Shown: positions 34,665 through 43,923, counted from the stretch's first letter. The stretch is DNA of 64,000 bases from Novosphingobium decolorationis (GCF_018417475.1 NZ_CP054856.1:3875001-3939000); one strand, 5' to 3'. Program-made: numbers and translations. Notes: generated from the sequence alone by a model not told the origin.

Positions 34665-35837
34665 ATGAACACGTCCTCGTCTCCCGCTCGCCCTGCCTCC
34701 GGTGTTGCCGAAGTCGAACCCTTTCACGCCATTTCGATCGGCAAGCTTGCCTACGAACTGGCCGAGCAGGGCCGCAGCATCATCCACATGGAATACGGCC
34801 AGCCCTCGACCGGGGCGCCCGCCGCGGCGCTGGCGCTGGCGCATGAAAAGCTCGACAGCGAACCGGGCGGGTACTGGGAAAACGGAGCGCTCAAGGCGCG
34901 GATCGCGCGGCACTACCAGGAGCGTTACGGGCAGGACGTCGAGGCCGAGCAGATCATCCTCACCTGCGGGGCATCTCCGGCGCTGGTGCTGGCGCTGTCC
35001 AGCCTGTTCCGGCCCGGCGCGCGGGTTGCGCTGGCCCGGCCGGGCTATGTGGCCTACCGCAATACGCTCAAGGCGATGTACCTGGAGGCGGTCGAGATCG
35101 AATGCGGGCCGGAGGCGCGCTATCAGCTGAGCGCGGCCGCGCTCGAGGCAATGGAACCGGCGCCCGATGGCGTGATCATCGCCAGTCCGGCCAATCCGAC
35201 CGGCACGATCATCGCGGCTGAGGAACTGCGCGCCATTGCCGAAGTGTGCACACGGCGCGGCATTCGCATGATCTCGGACGAGATCTACCATGGGCTGACT
35301 TATGGGCCCGTGGCCCATTCGCTGCTCGAGTACGCGCCCGATGCGCTCGTCATCAACAGCTTCTCGAAATACTACTCGATGACCGGGTGGCGCCTGGGCT
35401 GGTTGCTGGTCCCGCGCGATCTGATCGAGGTGGCGCGCGCGCGGATGGGCAACCTGTTCCTGGCGCCGCCAGTGCTTGCGCAGCATGCCGGGCTCGTCGC
35501 CTTCGATTGCGACGAGGAATTGCAGGGGCATGTGCACAATTACACGCAGAACCGGCAGATGTTGCTCGATGCGCTGCCCGATCTCGGACTTGAGAAGATC
35601 GCACCGCCCGATGGCGCTTTTTACATCTGGGCGGATATCAGCGCCTATACGCAGGACAGCCTGTCTTTCTGCCGGGACATGCTGCGCGAGACCGGCGTGG
35701 CGACCGCGCCGGGTATCGATTTCGATCCGGTCCATGGCAAGACCTTCATGCGCTTCAGTTTTGCGGTGTCACCGCCCGAAATTGCGGAGGCCATCGGGCG
35801 TCTCAAGCCCTGGTTTGCGGCGCGAAGACAGGGGTGA
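34665..35837 (+). CDS. Class I/II PLP-dependent aminotransferase
   Basis: 390 residues from ATG 34665. The fold-type I blocks are clear: HMEYGQPSTGAPAAALALAH, LTCGASPALVLALSSLF, IIASPANPTGTI (Asn contact), MISDEIYHGLTYG (Asp/Tyr contacts) and the Schiff-base Lys235 in NSFSKYYSMTGWRLGW. FMRFSFAVSP near the end holds the carboxylate-binding arginine. It transfers amino groups between an amino acid and a 2-oxo acid, as in aspartate-type aminotransferases. It is a single gene, divergent from the tRNA. Substrate not assigned. Confidence 0.92.
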   Translation: MNTSSSPARPASGVAEVEPFHAISIGKLAYELAEQGRSIIHMEYGQPSTGAPAAALALAHEKLDSEPGGYWENGALKARIARHYQERYGQDVEAEQIILTCGASPALVLALSSLFRPGARVALARPGYVAYRNTLKAMYLEAVEIECGPEARYQLSAAALEAMEPAPDGVIIASPANPTGTIIAAEELRAIAEVCTRRGIRMISDEIYHGLTYGPVAHSLLEYAPDALVINSFSKYYSMTGWRLGWLLVPRDLIEVARARMGNLFLAPPVLAQHAGLVAFDCDEELQGHVHNYTQNRQMLLDALPDLGLEKIAPPDGAFYIWADISAYTQDSLSFCRDMLRETGVATAPGIDFDPVHGKTFMRFSFAVSPPEIAEAIGRLKPWFAARRQG

Positions 35838-35931
35838 GGCGCGCCGCGTTGAGGTTTGGAGCGTGAGCTGTCGCAATCCGGGATAGGACGCGGACCTGCG
35901 GGATTTTCCACATTGACCGGGGGCGGGATCT

Positions 35932-35946
35932 GCGGCTTTGAGCCGC
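35932..35946 (+). terminator. Small stem-loop after the aminotransferase gene
   Basis: GCGGCT-TTG-AGCCGC forms a 6-bp stem, with GGGA and TTCCCC partly extending it. It sits 95 bases after the aminotransferase stop and before the next start. A weak call. Confidence 0.3.
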
Positions 35947-35972
35947 TTCCCCCCTTCAAGGTCGACACCCTC

Positions 35973-36371
35973 ATGTTTCCCTCCGAACTTACCCTCGATA
36001 TCGACACGGCCAGCCTCACCGTCCGTTTGCGCGCGTTGGCGCAGGAGTGTGCGCAGAGCGCCCCAGCCGAAGAGGATGCGCGCGTCTGCGAGGCTCTCGC
36101 GTTGCTAGGGGGGCGTGTGACGGCGAAAGAGGTCGGGGGCATGGACTGCGTGCTGCGCCTCCTGGGAGAGGACGTGGGGTTCCTCTGCTCGCGAGGGCGA
36201 GGCGGTGTGTGCCTTGCGATGCTTGCCGTGGACGGCGCGGATGAAGAGGTCTGCGTGCAGGGCGCCACTCCCGCGCTCGCGCTGCTGGGCGCGTGGGCCT
36301 CGGCCTGGCTGGTGCATCTGGGCGATGTGACCGAGGAGCCGCGCGAGGCGGCGTCTGCCCGACTTCATTGA
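35973..36371 (+). CDS. Uncharacterised protein
   Basis: 132 residues from ATG 35973 (MFPSELTLDIDTASLTVRLR); an upstream in-frame ATG at 35856 would add 39 residues that overlap the stem-loop region. The protein is acidic and Ala/Leu-rich, with ARVCEALALLGG and TPALALLGAWASAWLVHLG. No signal peptide or clear membrane segment is present and no family was recognised. It converges with the metallophosphatase gene 21 bases away. Codon use matches its neighbours, so it is probably a real gene. Confidence 0.6.
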   Translation: MFPSELTLDIDTASLTVRLRALAQECAQSAPAEEDARVCEALALLGGRVTAKEVGGMDCVLRLLGEDVGFLCSRGRGGVCLAMLAVDGADEEVCVQGATPALALLGAWASAWLVHLGDVTEEPREAASARLH

Positions 36372-36392
36372 CATTGCGGGCCGTTATTCCGG

Positions 36393-37172
36393 TCAGGTGC
36401 AGCCCTGCAGCTCGCCTGCGGGAATGTCGAGCCAGGACAGCGTTCCCCCTTTGCCCGCGCCCGTGTCGATTCGGACCAGCTTTCCACCCAGGGCATTGGT
36501 CTGTGTGAAGATGGCCTCGCAGCGGTCATGGCCGATGACGACCCTGCGTCCGTTCGGGATGCTTTCGAGCCAGTCGTATAGCCGCACCGGATAGCCCGAG
36601 CTGTCGCGGGTCCCGTCGGTCTGGCCGAACAGGGCGCGGTGTACGCGTCCATCGCCCTTGAGGGACAGGGCCTCTCCAGCGGTGGGAGCGGGGTGGTCGA
36701 ACATGGCGCTGCTCGCTCCGGCGTGGACGAACAGCCAGGGGCCGATGTTGCGCCACAGGGGCGCGGCGGAAAGAATGCGGATCGTGCTCGCGACAAGGGC
36801 ATCGCGATCCGGCGCGCGCCGAATTTCGGCGAGGGTGCGATCAAGGCCATGGGTGAGTTCCATGCGTCGTTCGGCGCCATCACCGGCCCGCCACTTCACG
36901 AGGTAGCGCAGCAGCTTGAAACAGTGGTTTCCCGGAACGAGCACGGCCCGGCCCTGAGCGTCGAGCCGGGCGAGCAACCGCAGGACGGCGGCGCTGTCGT
37001 TATCCGGTTCCTCGTCTGCCGGATCGGCGTCGGTGAGGTCGCCGATGAAACCGATGGCATACCCCCGCGCAAGAGCCTGTTCGGCCGCGGCTTGCACGGC
37101 ATGCGCGCCGTGGATGTCGCCAAACCATCGTATGCCGGCGTATGTCGAGGGAAAGGAAGTTGAGGAAGTCAC
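36393..37172 (-). CDS. Calcineurin-like metallophosphoesterase
   Basis: 259 residues. Ordered metal-site motifs are present: GDIHG (18-22), GDLTD (44-48), GNH (near 82), LFVHAG (near 148) and VIGHDRCE near residue 218. This is the dinuclear phosphoesterase fold of ApaH, PrpE and serine/threonine phosphatases, acting on phosphoprotein or dinucleoside polyphosphate substrates. No signal peptide, so cytoplasmic. It stands alone with an upstream intergenic region of about 340 bases. The spacing between motifs is longer than in minimal PrpE proteins. Confidence 0.88.
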   Translation of the reverse strand: MTSSTSFPSTYAGIRWFGDIHGAHAVQAAAEQALARGYAIGFIGDLTDADPADEEPDNDSAAVLRLLARLDAQGRAVLVPGNHCFKLLRYLVKWRAGDGAERRMELTHGLDRTLAEIRRAPDRDALVASTIRILSAAPLWRNIGPWLFVHAGASSAMFDHPAPTAGEALSLKGDGRVHRALFGQTDGTRDSSGYPVRLYDWLESIPNGRRVVIGHDRCEAIFTQTNALGGKLVRIDTGAGKGGTLSWLDIPAGELQGCT

Positions 37173-37515
37173 AGGGAAAAGCGTATCGGTCCACGGCCAA
37201 GTGTCAGCCCCATCCTACCGCGCATCCGCGGATATAGCCATGAGCGGGGAGCGATGTGTCAAACGGCTCAGGCAAGACAAGCGGGGCGTGGCGATGACGG
37301 GGAGGGCCCGGAGGCAGGTCCGGCCAAACGCGAACGTCGGTCCGGGCCTGCCCATAGTACACGACTAGCGGGACCAGGAGCCGGTTCGGGACGCGCCCGA
37401 GCCGGTCCTTAACGCTATCTCACGGAAGGTGTTGCGTGTCGGTTTTCAAGAGCATGCGCAGGTCTACATAAGCGTGTGCTTTGCGGGGAGGCGGGGAGCC
37501 TCTAGAGTGCTCTCT
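37173..37515. other. Intergenic region with one stem-loop
   Basis: No convincing gene is seen; a 52-codon ORF at 37255 lacks a good ribosome site and homology-like features. A hairpin CCGGTTCGGG (37381-37390) with CCCGAGCCGG (37396-37405) has one G-T pair and is followed by TCCTTAA. The region probably carries the promoters of the two flanking divergent genes. Confidence 0.4.
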
Positions 37516-37989
37516 ATGGCGATCTCGACATTCTTTCTCGTGGCCTCTGCTGCCACCGCTTCGGCTGCCCCCTGCGACCTGCGTTCGGACATGGGCGCGC
37601 GCGAACTTCATGAGGTTCTTGCACAGCGCGCTGTCGAATTGGTCCGCACGGCCGCGCGCTCCGATGCGGAAAGCAGGGACCGGTTGGAGCAACTGATCGA
37701 TCCCGACGCTGCCTTTGGTCTGGGAGCAGGCGATGTCGGGCGACCAATGGGGAGCGGGGCAGAGGGCGCACGTGCCGTCGTCGCGTTGATGAAGGCCGAT
37801 CGATATCGCTATCTCGGCTGGGACTATATGGATGGGCCCGTCGATGCCTGCGGCGAGCACGAGGCGTCCATCGAGTTCATCGCCTCTGCGGATCGGCAGG
37901 TCTATCCCGTCACGTTCCATTTTCACAACGGACGTGTGGTTGAGGCAAAGGGGTGGTCTCGGTCCTTTCGTGAAGGGGCCTTGCCATGA
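37516..37989 (+). CDS. Uncharacterised secreted protein
   Basis: 157 residues from ATG 37516, chosen because it opens with a signal peptide (MAISTFFLVASAATASAAP); an upstream in-frame start at 37429 would bury it. The mature part has two cysteines (APCDLR near the start and VDACGEHEAS), which could form a disulfide. The C-terminal half (RYRYLGWDYMDGPVD, YPVTFHFHNGRVVEAKGW) looks like a beta-rich, NTF2- or cystatin-like fold. No family is claimed. It faces the LuxR gene tail to tail. Confidence 0.65.
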   Translation: MAISTFFLVASAATASAAPCDLRSDMGARELHEVLAQRAVELVRTAARSDAESRDRLEQLIDPDAAFGLGAGDVGRPMGSGAEGARAVVALMKADRYRYLGWDYMDGPVDACGEHEASIEFIASADRQVYPVTFHFHNGRVVEAKGWSRSFREGALP

Positions 37990-38255
37990 TGGGACGATGA
38001 TCCCTCGCTAGAGGAAGGTAATCGGGAGAGGCTGGGCATTGGGGGCCGTCCAATGGAGCCGGAAGAAGGTTCTTGAGGACATGCCGACAAGTCGGACGAT
38101 GCTTCAGAGGGGCAGCGCTTTTGCGGGCCCAAGCTGTCGGCCTCGCCTTTCGCGTGCGCTCCCCCGATTGCGAAAGGGGAGGTCGACGAGCTAGATGCCT
38201 CTCCGAGAATGATACTCTTATTTCCGACTTTTCGGCCTTACTGCCACCGCCCCGG
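37990..38255. other. Intergenic region between convergent genes
   Basis: 266 bases between two facing stop codons. No ORF with a ribosome site, RNA gene or clear terminator was found. Confidence 0.5.
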
Positions 38256-38861
38256 TTAGTGGACCATGGCGGCTTCGATGGCGATGCGGATGGCGTCGGA
38301 GGTGTGGTTCGCGCCTAGTTTGTTGAGCATGTTGGCGCGGTGGATTTCCACCGTGCGGGGGCTGATCGAGAGTTTTTCCCCGATGAGGCGGTTGGACAGG
38401 CCGCTGGCGACACCGCCGAGGACTTCGCGTTCGCGCCTGGTGAGGCGGTCCACGCGGGCGCGGGCCATGATCTCGCGCAGCTTGGCGTTGCCAACGCTTT
38501 CGGCCCGGCGCATCGCGCGGTCGAGCGTTTCGTTGAGTTCGGGCGCGGTGATGGGCCAGGCGATGTAGTCGATCGCGCCGTCGAGGATGGCGCCGACAAT
38601 GCGCTGGGCGGCCGGGTTTTCGCTGAAGGCGATGATCGGAAACCATTCGCCATGCTGGGACATGTTCTCGATCAGTTCGTCGATGGCGCCGGCATCGTCG
38701 TGGATCAGGATGATGCCCGAGCGCGGCCAGCTGGACGTCAGTTCGGAGAGGTTTTCAAAGGGTTCGACGTGAATGTTGGCCGAAGACAGCGCATGGCTGA
38801 TGGTGGCGCGGCGACGCATGTCCCTGTCGATCAGGATGAGGTTCGAGATACCCTGTTCCAA
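38256..38861 (-). CDS. LuxR/FixJ-type response regulator with atypical receiver
   Basis: 201 residues. The receiver-like domain (1-120) keeps acidic residues (LIDRD, D12/D14; IILIHDD, D55/D56) and a Ser at the switch position (IIAFSEN, S80). The otherwise invariant Lys is replaced: AIDYIAWPITAPE has Trp102 where most have Lys-Pro. The C-terminal LuxR helix-turn-helix is intact (RLTRREREVLGGVASGLSNR, then ISPRTVEIHRANMLNKLGA). Without the lysine, normal phosphorylation signalling is doubtful, so it may respond otherwise. It lies 210 bases upstream of the flagellar cluster's last gene on the same strand, but a flagellar role is not shown. Confidence 0.88.
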   Translation of the reverse strand: MEQGISNLILIDRDMRRRATISHALSSANIHVEPFENLSELTSSWPRSGIILIHDDAGAIDELIENMSQHGEWFPIIAFSENPAAQRIVGAILDGAIDYIAWPITAPELNETLDRAMRRAESVGNAKLREIMARARVDRLTRREREVLGGVASGLSNRLIGEKLSISPRTVEIHRANMLNKLGANHTSDAIRIAIEAAMVH

Positions 38862-39071
38862 GATAGTTCTCCCTTCTTATTTCTGCTTAGGGAGATATCG
38901 CAAATCGGGGCTTTTTCCTGCGGTTTCCCGTCCAATGTCGAGGCTTTGGGGGGCGGTCCGAGGGAAATTACCGAGAAATCAACGGGAGGTCACGAAATCC
39001 GTGCCGCCGAAATGGTGGTAGATGAAGAATGCGCCGAAAATCTGGGGCGCACGGTGGTAAACGCGGCCGAC
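38862..39071. other. Gap between fliS and the LuxR gene
   Basis: 210 bases holding no ORF. It should contain the promoter of the LuxR-type gene and the end of the flagellar transcript. No clear hairpin terminator was seen. Confidence 0.4.
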
Positions 39072-39443
39072 TCAGCCGGTCTGCATGGCCTGGCCGATTT
39101 CCAGGAAATCGGTGCGCAGGGCATCGATCCGGTCGCGCGCGAAAGCCGTCGCGCTATCCAGGATCGTGCGACGGGCGGCGGCATAGAGCTGGTTCAGCGC
39201 CGAGGCTATTCCGCTGTCGCCCGAGACGCCCATCTGCAGGGCGGTGACGGCGGTCAGGGCGCGGGTTATCGAGCGGCTCTTCAGTTCGCCATCGCCGATC
39301 GCGTCCGCGTGGAGCGCGGTGCCCAGCGCGCTGATGAGATGCTCGTAGCACAGGTGCACCAGCTCGGTACGGTCGGCGCCGTTGACGCGGGCGTCGAAGT
39401 CGACGCGGCGATAGGCTTCGTGCGGGGTGACGCGTCCGAGCAT
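39072..39443 (-). CDS. fliS: Flagellin export chaperone FliS
   Basis: 123 residues, family length, nearly all helical. EAYRRVDFDARVNGADRTEL and VHLCYEHLISALGTAL match FliS, where a conserved N-terminal Tyr and a leucine-rich helix bind the flagellin C-terminus. It keeps flagellin unfolded in the cytoplasm until export through the flagellar type III gate. It follows fliD with one intervening base and ends the long fli cluster. Confidence 0.88.
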   Translation of the reverse strand: MLGRVTPHEAYRRVDFDARVNGADRTELVHLCYEHLISALGTALHADAIGDGELKSRSITRALTAVTALQMGVSGDSGIASALNQLYAAARRTILDSATAFARDRIDALRTDFLEIGQAMQTG

Positions 39444-39444
39444 G

Positions 39445-40875
39445 TCAGCTGTCCGAACGGTTCCACTGGGCGATCTGGTTCTCCAGCATGGCCATCGTGG
39501 AGTTCAGCATGCCGATGCGGCTTTCCGAAGTGGTGAACTGTCCGGCGAGGCGCGCGCGCAGCTTTTCCTGCTGCTCGGCGATTTCGGTACGGCTCTCGGA
39601 GATGTCGCTCAGCTGCGTGGTGTACTTGCGGATCGAGGCCCCCAGCGAGTTGAGGCTCGTGGTGGAGGACGCGTCGCGGTAGATGCGGTTGATGCTCGCG
39701 TAGACGCCGTGGACGCCGGTCGTGAACATGGCGGCGACGCCTTCCGGATCGGCTTCCATGGTGGCGGCGAGCCGCTCGGTGTCGAGCGTGAAGGTGCCGT
39801 TGCGCTCGGTCTTGAGCCCCAGGTCGCCAAGCGTGCGCGCGGTGCCCGTGGCGTTGGGCATGATGGTGCTGCTGGCAAGTCCCGAGAAGGCGCGCTTGAG
39901 CGCGCGGGCGCCGCCGTCGTTGGCGAGTTCGCCGCCGATGGCGGTGGCCGCGTTGAGCGCGGACATGACCTCGTTCAGCGCGTCGGTGAGATCCTGCATC
40001 GAACTGGAGATGCTGGGCCCCGGATCGGCGAAAGTGACGCGCGTGGGCGCGCCGACATTGGTGCCCGAAAGCTGGAGACGCACGCCGGGAATGACGTCGC
40101 TGACCGTGTTCGTGGTGGAGGTGTAGTCGAGCCCGTCGACCGAGAAGGCCGCGTCCACGGCGCTGGCGAGAAGCTCGCCATTCGTGGAGGAGGGGTTCCA
40201 GGCGAGGTTGGCAAGGCCGGGTTCAAGCGCGTCCTCGGCCGCCTCCAGGATGAAGCCGTTGGCCGCGCCGTTCTGCCCCTTGAGGACGAGCTGGGCGCCG
40301 TCAACGGTCTGGGCGACATAGGCTTGCACGCCCGCATTGGCGCCGTTGATGGCGCTGGCAACGTCGGCGAGAGTCGCGCCGCTGGCAATCGTGATGTCGA
40401 CGGCGGCGTGGCCGGTGTCCTCGGTGAAGGTGCTGCCCGAGACCGTTCCGAAGCGCAGGGTCAGGGTGCCGGCGCCCACCGTGTCAGAGGCCGAGGCATA
40501 GGCGTTGCTGGCGATGTTCTGGCCGCTTGCAAGGCGCGTGACTTCCAGATCGTAGCTGCCCTTGGGCAGTGAAGTGCCGGTCAGCGACGCCGAGGCGACC
40601 GAACTGTTGGCAACGCTGGGCGTGCGCGAGAGGTCGCCGGTTCGGATCAGCGTGCCCAGCGAGGTGTCGAGCGCGAGCATCATCGAGCGAATGTCGGACG
40701 CCGCGGAGATCCTGGCTTCCAGCGTCTCGCTGCGGGTGTCGAGCCGGTTGACCTTGTTGGCGAACTGCGCCTGCGCCAGCTTGTTGGCAAGGTCGAGCAT
40801 GTCGATGCCGCTGCCCCCGCCGAGGGCGGTGACCAGCGAGCTGGTGGCGGTGGGGGAGTTGTTGATCGTGCTCAT
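39445..40875 (-). CDS. fliD: Flagellar hook-associated protein 2 (filament cap) FliD
   Basis: 476 residues. The N-terminal region (GIDMLDLANKLAQAQFANKV) and C-terminal coiled coil (SLGASIRKYTTQLSDISESR) are the helical ends of FliD, enclosing variable surface domains with DLEVTRLASGQNIASNAY. FliD forms the pentamer or hexamer cap that folds flagellin at the filament tip. It follows flhB after 58 bases and precedes fliS directly. Confidence 0.93.
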   Translation of the reverse strand: MSTINNSPTATSSLVTALGGGSGIDMLDLANKLAQAQFANKVNRLDTRSETLEARISAASDIRSMMLALDTSLGTLIRTGDLSRTPSVANSSVASASLTGTSLPKGSYDLEVTRLASGQNIASNAYASASDTVGAGTLTLRFGTVSGSTFTEDTGHAAVDITIASGATLADVASAINGANAGVQAYVAQTVDGAQLVLKGQNGAANGFILEAAEDALEPGLANLAWNPSSTNGELLASAVDAAFSVDGLDYTSTTNTVSDVIPGVRLQLSGTNVGAPTRVTFADPGPSISSSMQDLTDALNEVMSALNAATAIGGELANDGGARALKRAFSGLASSTIMPNATGTARTLGDLGLKTERNGTFTLDTERLAATMEADPEGVAAMFTTGVHGVYASINRIYRDASSTTSLNSLGASIRKYTTQLSDISESRTEIAEQQEKLRARLAGQFTTSESRIGMLNSTMAMLENQIAQWNRSDS

Positions 40876-40933
40876 GGCAGAAAGAACGGCTCCAGGAAGG
40901 GCAGGTTAAGGGCGGCGGTATGCGGAGCAGGCA

Positions 40934-42070
40934 TCACGGGCCTGCCGATTCCAGGCCGCCCTCGCTGTCGAAGCGCAGGGTGACGGGCACCGAGATGGCT
41001 GGGCGGGTACGGTTCTCGCCGCGCTTCAGGGCCATGACGAAGGCCAGGATCGCGGCCACGGCGACGTAATGTTCCTCGCGGATCATGCGCTTCTCCCGGG
41101 TGCTGTAATAGACCGAGCGTGCAAGCGCGGGGTATTCCAGCGTGGGTACGGCGTATTCGGCGGCCAGTTCGCGGATCGCCATGGCCTTCTCGCCGCGCCC
41201 CTTGGCCACGAGGATAGGCGCAGGCGCCTTATCGGGGTTCCAAGACAGGGCCACGGAAAAGTGCGTGGGGTTGGTGAGGACGAAGCTGGCTTCCTGCATC
41301 GCGGGGATGAGGGCGCCCATCGCGATCTTGCGCTGGCGGTCCTTGATCGCGGCCTTCTTTTCGGGCGCGCCCTCGCTGTCCTTCTGTTCATCGCGCACCT
41401 CCTGCAGCGTCATCTTGAGACGCATGAGGCGGCGAAACAGCTGGACGGGCAGGTCGAGAAGGGCGATCAGCGTGAGCCCTGCGGCGAGCCAGAAGAGCAG
41501 GAGGACCAGTTCCTCCCAGGCATAGGAGAGTTCCTGGAGCAGGTTGCCCCGGCCCAGCCGGGCGAGCGTTTCCAGCCGGTCGCTGGCCCAGGTCCAGGCG
41601 ATGGTGCCCAGCAGCGTCACCTTGGCGAGGCCCTTCACCATTTCGATCAGGCCATTGGGCCCGAACATGCGCTTGAGGCCCTTCATCGGATCGATGCGCG
41701 AGCCCTTGAACGCCAGGTTCGAAGCCAGCCAGCGCCCTTCGCCAAAGCCCAGCTGCGAGGCAAGGCTCACAAGCATCACGCTCACCCCCAGCAGGAACAC
41801 CGGGGGCAGGGCGGCAATCAGCGCCTGGATGAGGAGGGTGCCGGGGGTGAAGTCATCGATGGCGCCGGGCGTGAAGAGAAAACCGGCGCGCAAGACGCCG
41901 ACGAGACGCTCCAGCAGCCAGGGCCCTGCGAGCAGCAGCCAGATCGCGCCGATGGCGACCGCGCCCGCCGTCCCCAACTCGCGCGAGCGGATGACGTCGC
42001 CCTTCTTCGCCGCATCGCGCTTGCGCTTTTGCGTGGGGGCAAAGCTCTTCTCGCCGTCGCTCTCGCTCAT
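40934..42070 (-). CDS. flhB: Flagellar type III export gate protein FlhB
   Basis: 378 residues. The N-terminal SDGEKSFAPTQKRKRDAAKK and four membrane helices (about 30-215) lead to the cytoplasmic switch domain. The autocleavage site is NPTHFSVAL (Asn-Pro-Thr-His), which after cleavage changes export from rod/hook to filament substrates. FlhB forms part of the export gate with FliPQR. Its start overlaps the fliR stop (ATGA). Confidence 0.96.
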   Translation of the reverse strand: MSESDGEKSFAPTQKRKRDAAKKGDVIRSRELGTAGAVAIGAIWLLLAGPWLLERLVGVLRAGFLFTPGAIDDFTPGTLLIQALIAALPPVFLLGVSVMLVSLASQLGFGEGRWLASNLAFKGSRIDPMKGLKRMFGPNGLIEMVKGLAKVTLLGTIAWTWASDRLETLARLGRGNLLQELSYAWEELVLLLFWLAAGLTLIALLDLPVQLFRRLMRLKMTLQEVRDEQKDSEGAPEKKAAIKDRQRKIAMGALIPAMQEASFVLTNPTHFSVALSWNPDKAPAPILVAKGRGEKAMAIRELAAEYAVPTLEYPALARSVYYSTREKRMIREEHYVAVAAILAFVMALKRGENRTRPAISVPVTLRFDSEGGLESAGP

Positions 42071-42849
42071 GGCGCGATCACCTGGGCCGCGTTGAGGATC
42101 GCCTCGCGCGAGAGGCGGGTGACGAGATCGGTGAGAACCGGCGCGGAGACGAGCAGCGCGGCCAGGCCGCCGAGGATCCCAGCGGGGAGGCCCAGCGAGA
42201 AGAGATTGAGCGCGGGTGCCGAGCGGCTGAGGACGCCCGTCACCAACTGCACGGTGAGGAGGACAAGGCAGACCGGCAGCGCGATGGTCGCAGCGGTCGC
42301 GAACATCTGCACTCCGAACCCGGCGATGAGGGCGAAACGTCCGGTGCCCAGCCAGGTCTCACCCGGGGGAAAGGTGCGGTAGCTCTCCACGATGAGGGCG
42401 AACCATTGCAGGTGCGCGCCCAGCCCCAGGAAGATCATCGTCAGGACAACCGCGAAGTATTGGCCAAGCGCGGGGGACTGGGTGCCCGAATTGGGATCGA
42501 CCGCAACCGCCATGTTCATCCCCATCGAGCCGCCGATGACTTCGGCGGCAATGACGGGGGCGGCAAAGGCGAGCTGGAGCACGAAGCCGAGCGCGAGGCC
42601 GACCACGACTTCGCCCAGAACGGCCAGCAGGCCCGAAAGCGAAAAGAGCGCGGCGGGCACGGCAACCTCGGTCCAGGCGCAGACCAGCACGGCGATCGCG
42701 CCCGCGCCGATCACCCGCAGCTGCGGGGGCACGCTGGGGATGCCGAACAGCGGGGCTGCGACAAGCGCGGCGCCGATGCGGGTCATCACGAAGAGCAGGC
42801 GCCAGAACTCCTGTTCCAGCGCGCCGAAGCCGAAGTCGAGCTGGATCAC
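42067..42849 (-). CDS. fliR: Flagellar export gate protein FliR
   Basis: 260 residues from GTG at 42847-42849, which overlaps the fliQ stop (GTGA). This gives the normal start (VIQLDFGFGALEQEFWRLLF). About six hydrophobic helices; conserved FVMTRIGAALVAAPLFG and SMGMNMAVAVDPNSGTQSPA. It assembles with FliP and FliQ into the helical core of the flagellar export gate. Confidence 0.95.
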   Translation of the reverse strand: MIQLDFGFGALEQEFWRLLFVMTRIGAALVAAPLFGIPSVPPQLRVIGAGAIAVLVCAWTEVAVPAALFSLSGLLAVLGEVVVGLALGFVLQLAFAAPVIAAEVIGGSMGMNMAVAVDPNSGTQSPALGQYFAVVLTMIFLGLGAHLQWFALIVESYRTFPPGETWLGTGRFALIAGFGVQMFATAATIALPVCLVLLTVQLVTGVLSRSAPALNLFSLGLPAGILGGLAALLVSAPVLTDLVTRLSREAILNAAQVIAP

Positions 42850-43136
42850 GGGATGACCTGCTCGGCCTGACCCATGCGCGCGATCTGGGCGAAGATTTCC
42901 TGCGCGAAGTCGCCCACCAGGGTCATCATCGAGGAGCCCATCAGGACAAGGACAAGTGCGACGACGGCGAGCTTGGGGACGAAGGTGAGGGTCTGCTCGT
43001 TGACCGAGGTCGCCGCCTGCACCAGCCCCACCGCGAGGCCAACCGCAAGGGCCGAAAGCAGCACCGGCGCGGCGACGAGGGCAGTGACCCACAGCATCTT
43101 GTCCGCGAGCGCGAGAAGGCTGGTGATGTCTTCCAT
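42846..43136 (-). CDS. fliQ: Flagellar export gate protein FliQ
   Basis: 96 residues, two membrane helices (about 18-38 and 52-72) with QAATSVNEQTLTFVPKLA between them, the FliQ signature. It is part of the FliPQR export gate. It overlaps fliR by four bases and follows fliP after ten. Confidence 0.95.
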   Translation of the reverse strand: MEDITSLLALADKMLWVTALVAAPVLLSALAVGLAVGLVQAATSVNEQTLTFVPKLAVVALVLVLMGSSMMTLVGDFAQEIFAQIARMGQAEQVIP

Positions 43137-43146
43137 GGCACGCGCC

Positions 43147-43923
43147 TCAGGCGAAGCTGGCCGCGAGCGAGCCCATCATCAGCGCCCACCCGTCGACGAG
43201 GACGAAGAGGAGGAGCTTGAAGGGCATCGAGACCACCATCGGGCTCATCATCATCATGCCCAGCGACATCAGCACCGAGGAGATCACGAGGTCGATGACG
43301 AGGAAGGGCAGGAACAGCATGAAGCCGATCTGGAAGGCGGTCTTGAGCTCGCTGGTGACAAAGGCGGGCAGGAGGATCGAGAAGGGGACCTCGCGGCTGG
43401 AGGCGAATTGGGGGGCCTTGGCCATCTCGGCAAACATGGTGAGGTCGCGCTCGCGCGTCTGGCGCACCATGAAGGCGTGAAACTCCGTCCCCGCGTTGGC
43501 GATGGCCTCCTGCGCGTTGATCTGGTCCGCCGCATAAGGGGCGATCGCGGTTTCGTTCACGCGGTCGAGCGTCGGGGCCATGACGAAGAGCGAGAGGAAC
43601 ATGGCAAGCCCGATCAGCACCTGGTTGGGCGGGGATTGCTGGAGACCGATGGCCTGGCGCAGGATCGCTAAAACCACGAGGATGCGCGTGAAGCTCGTCA
43701 TCATCAGGACGAGGCTGGGCAGGATCGTCAGCAGCCCCATGATGAGGAGCAACTGGAGCGACATGCTCATGCCGGGCCCGCCGGGGCCCTCGCCGGTGCC
43801 GCCGATCTGCTCGAACGCGCGGTCGAGTGCGCCGGGAATGGCCTCCTGCGCGTGGGCGAGCGTGGGAAGGAGCGTGACGGCCAGCATCGCGCCTGTAAGC
43901 GCGAGCGCAAGCGGGCGTCTCAT
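43147..43923 (-). CDS. fliP: Flagellar export gate protein FliP
   Basis: 258 residues with a cleavable N-terminal signal (TLAHAQEA). The conserved segments are LLIMGLLTILPSLVLMMTSF, LRQAIGLQQSPPNQVLIGLA and FMLFLPFLVIDLVISSVLMS with MGMMMMSP. FliP forms the pentameric core of the flagellar export gate. It overlaps fliO by four bases. Confidence 0.97.
   Translation of the reverse strand: MRRPLALALTGAMLAVTLLPTLAHAQEAIPGALDRAFEQIGGTGEGPGGPGMSMSLQLLLIMGLLTILPSLVLMMTSFTRILVVLAILRQAIGLQQSPPNQVLIGLAMFLSLFVMAPTLDRVNETAIAPYAADQINAQEAIANAGTEFHAFMVRQTRERDLTMFAEMAKAPQFASSREVPFSILLPAFVTSELKTAFQIGFMLFLPFLVIDLVISSVLMSLGMMMMSPMVVSMPFKLLLFVLVDGWALMMGSLAASFA

Noticed and set aside
37255..37413. 52-codon ORF starting MCQTAQARQ
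   Set aside because: It has no good ribosome site, is Arg/Gly/Pro-rich and runs through a hairpin; not supported as a gene.
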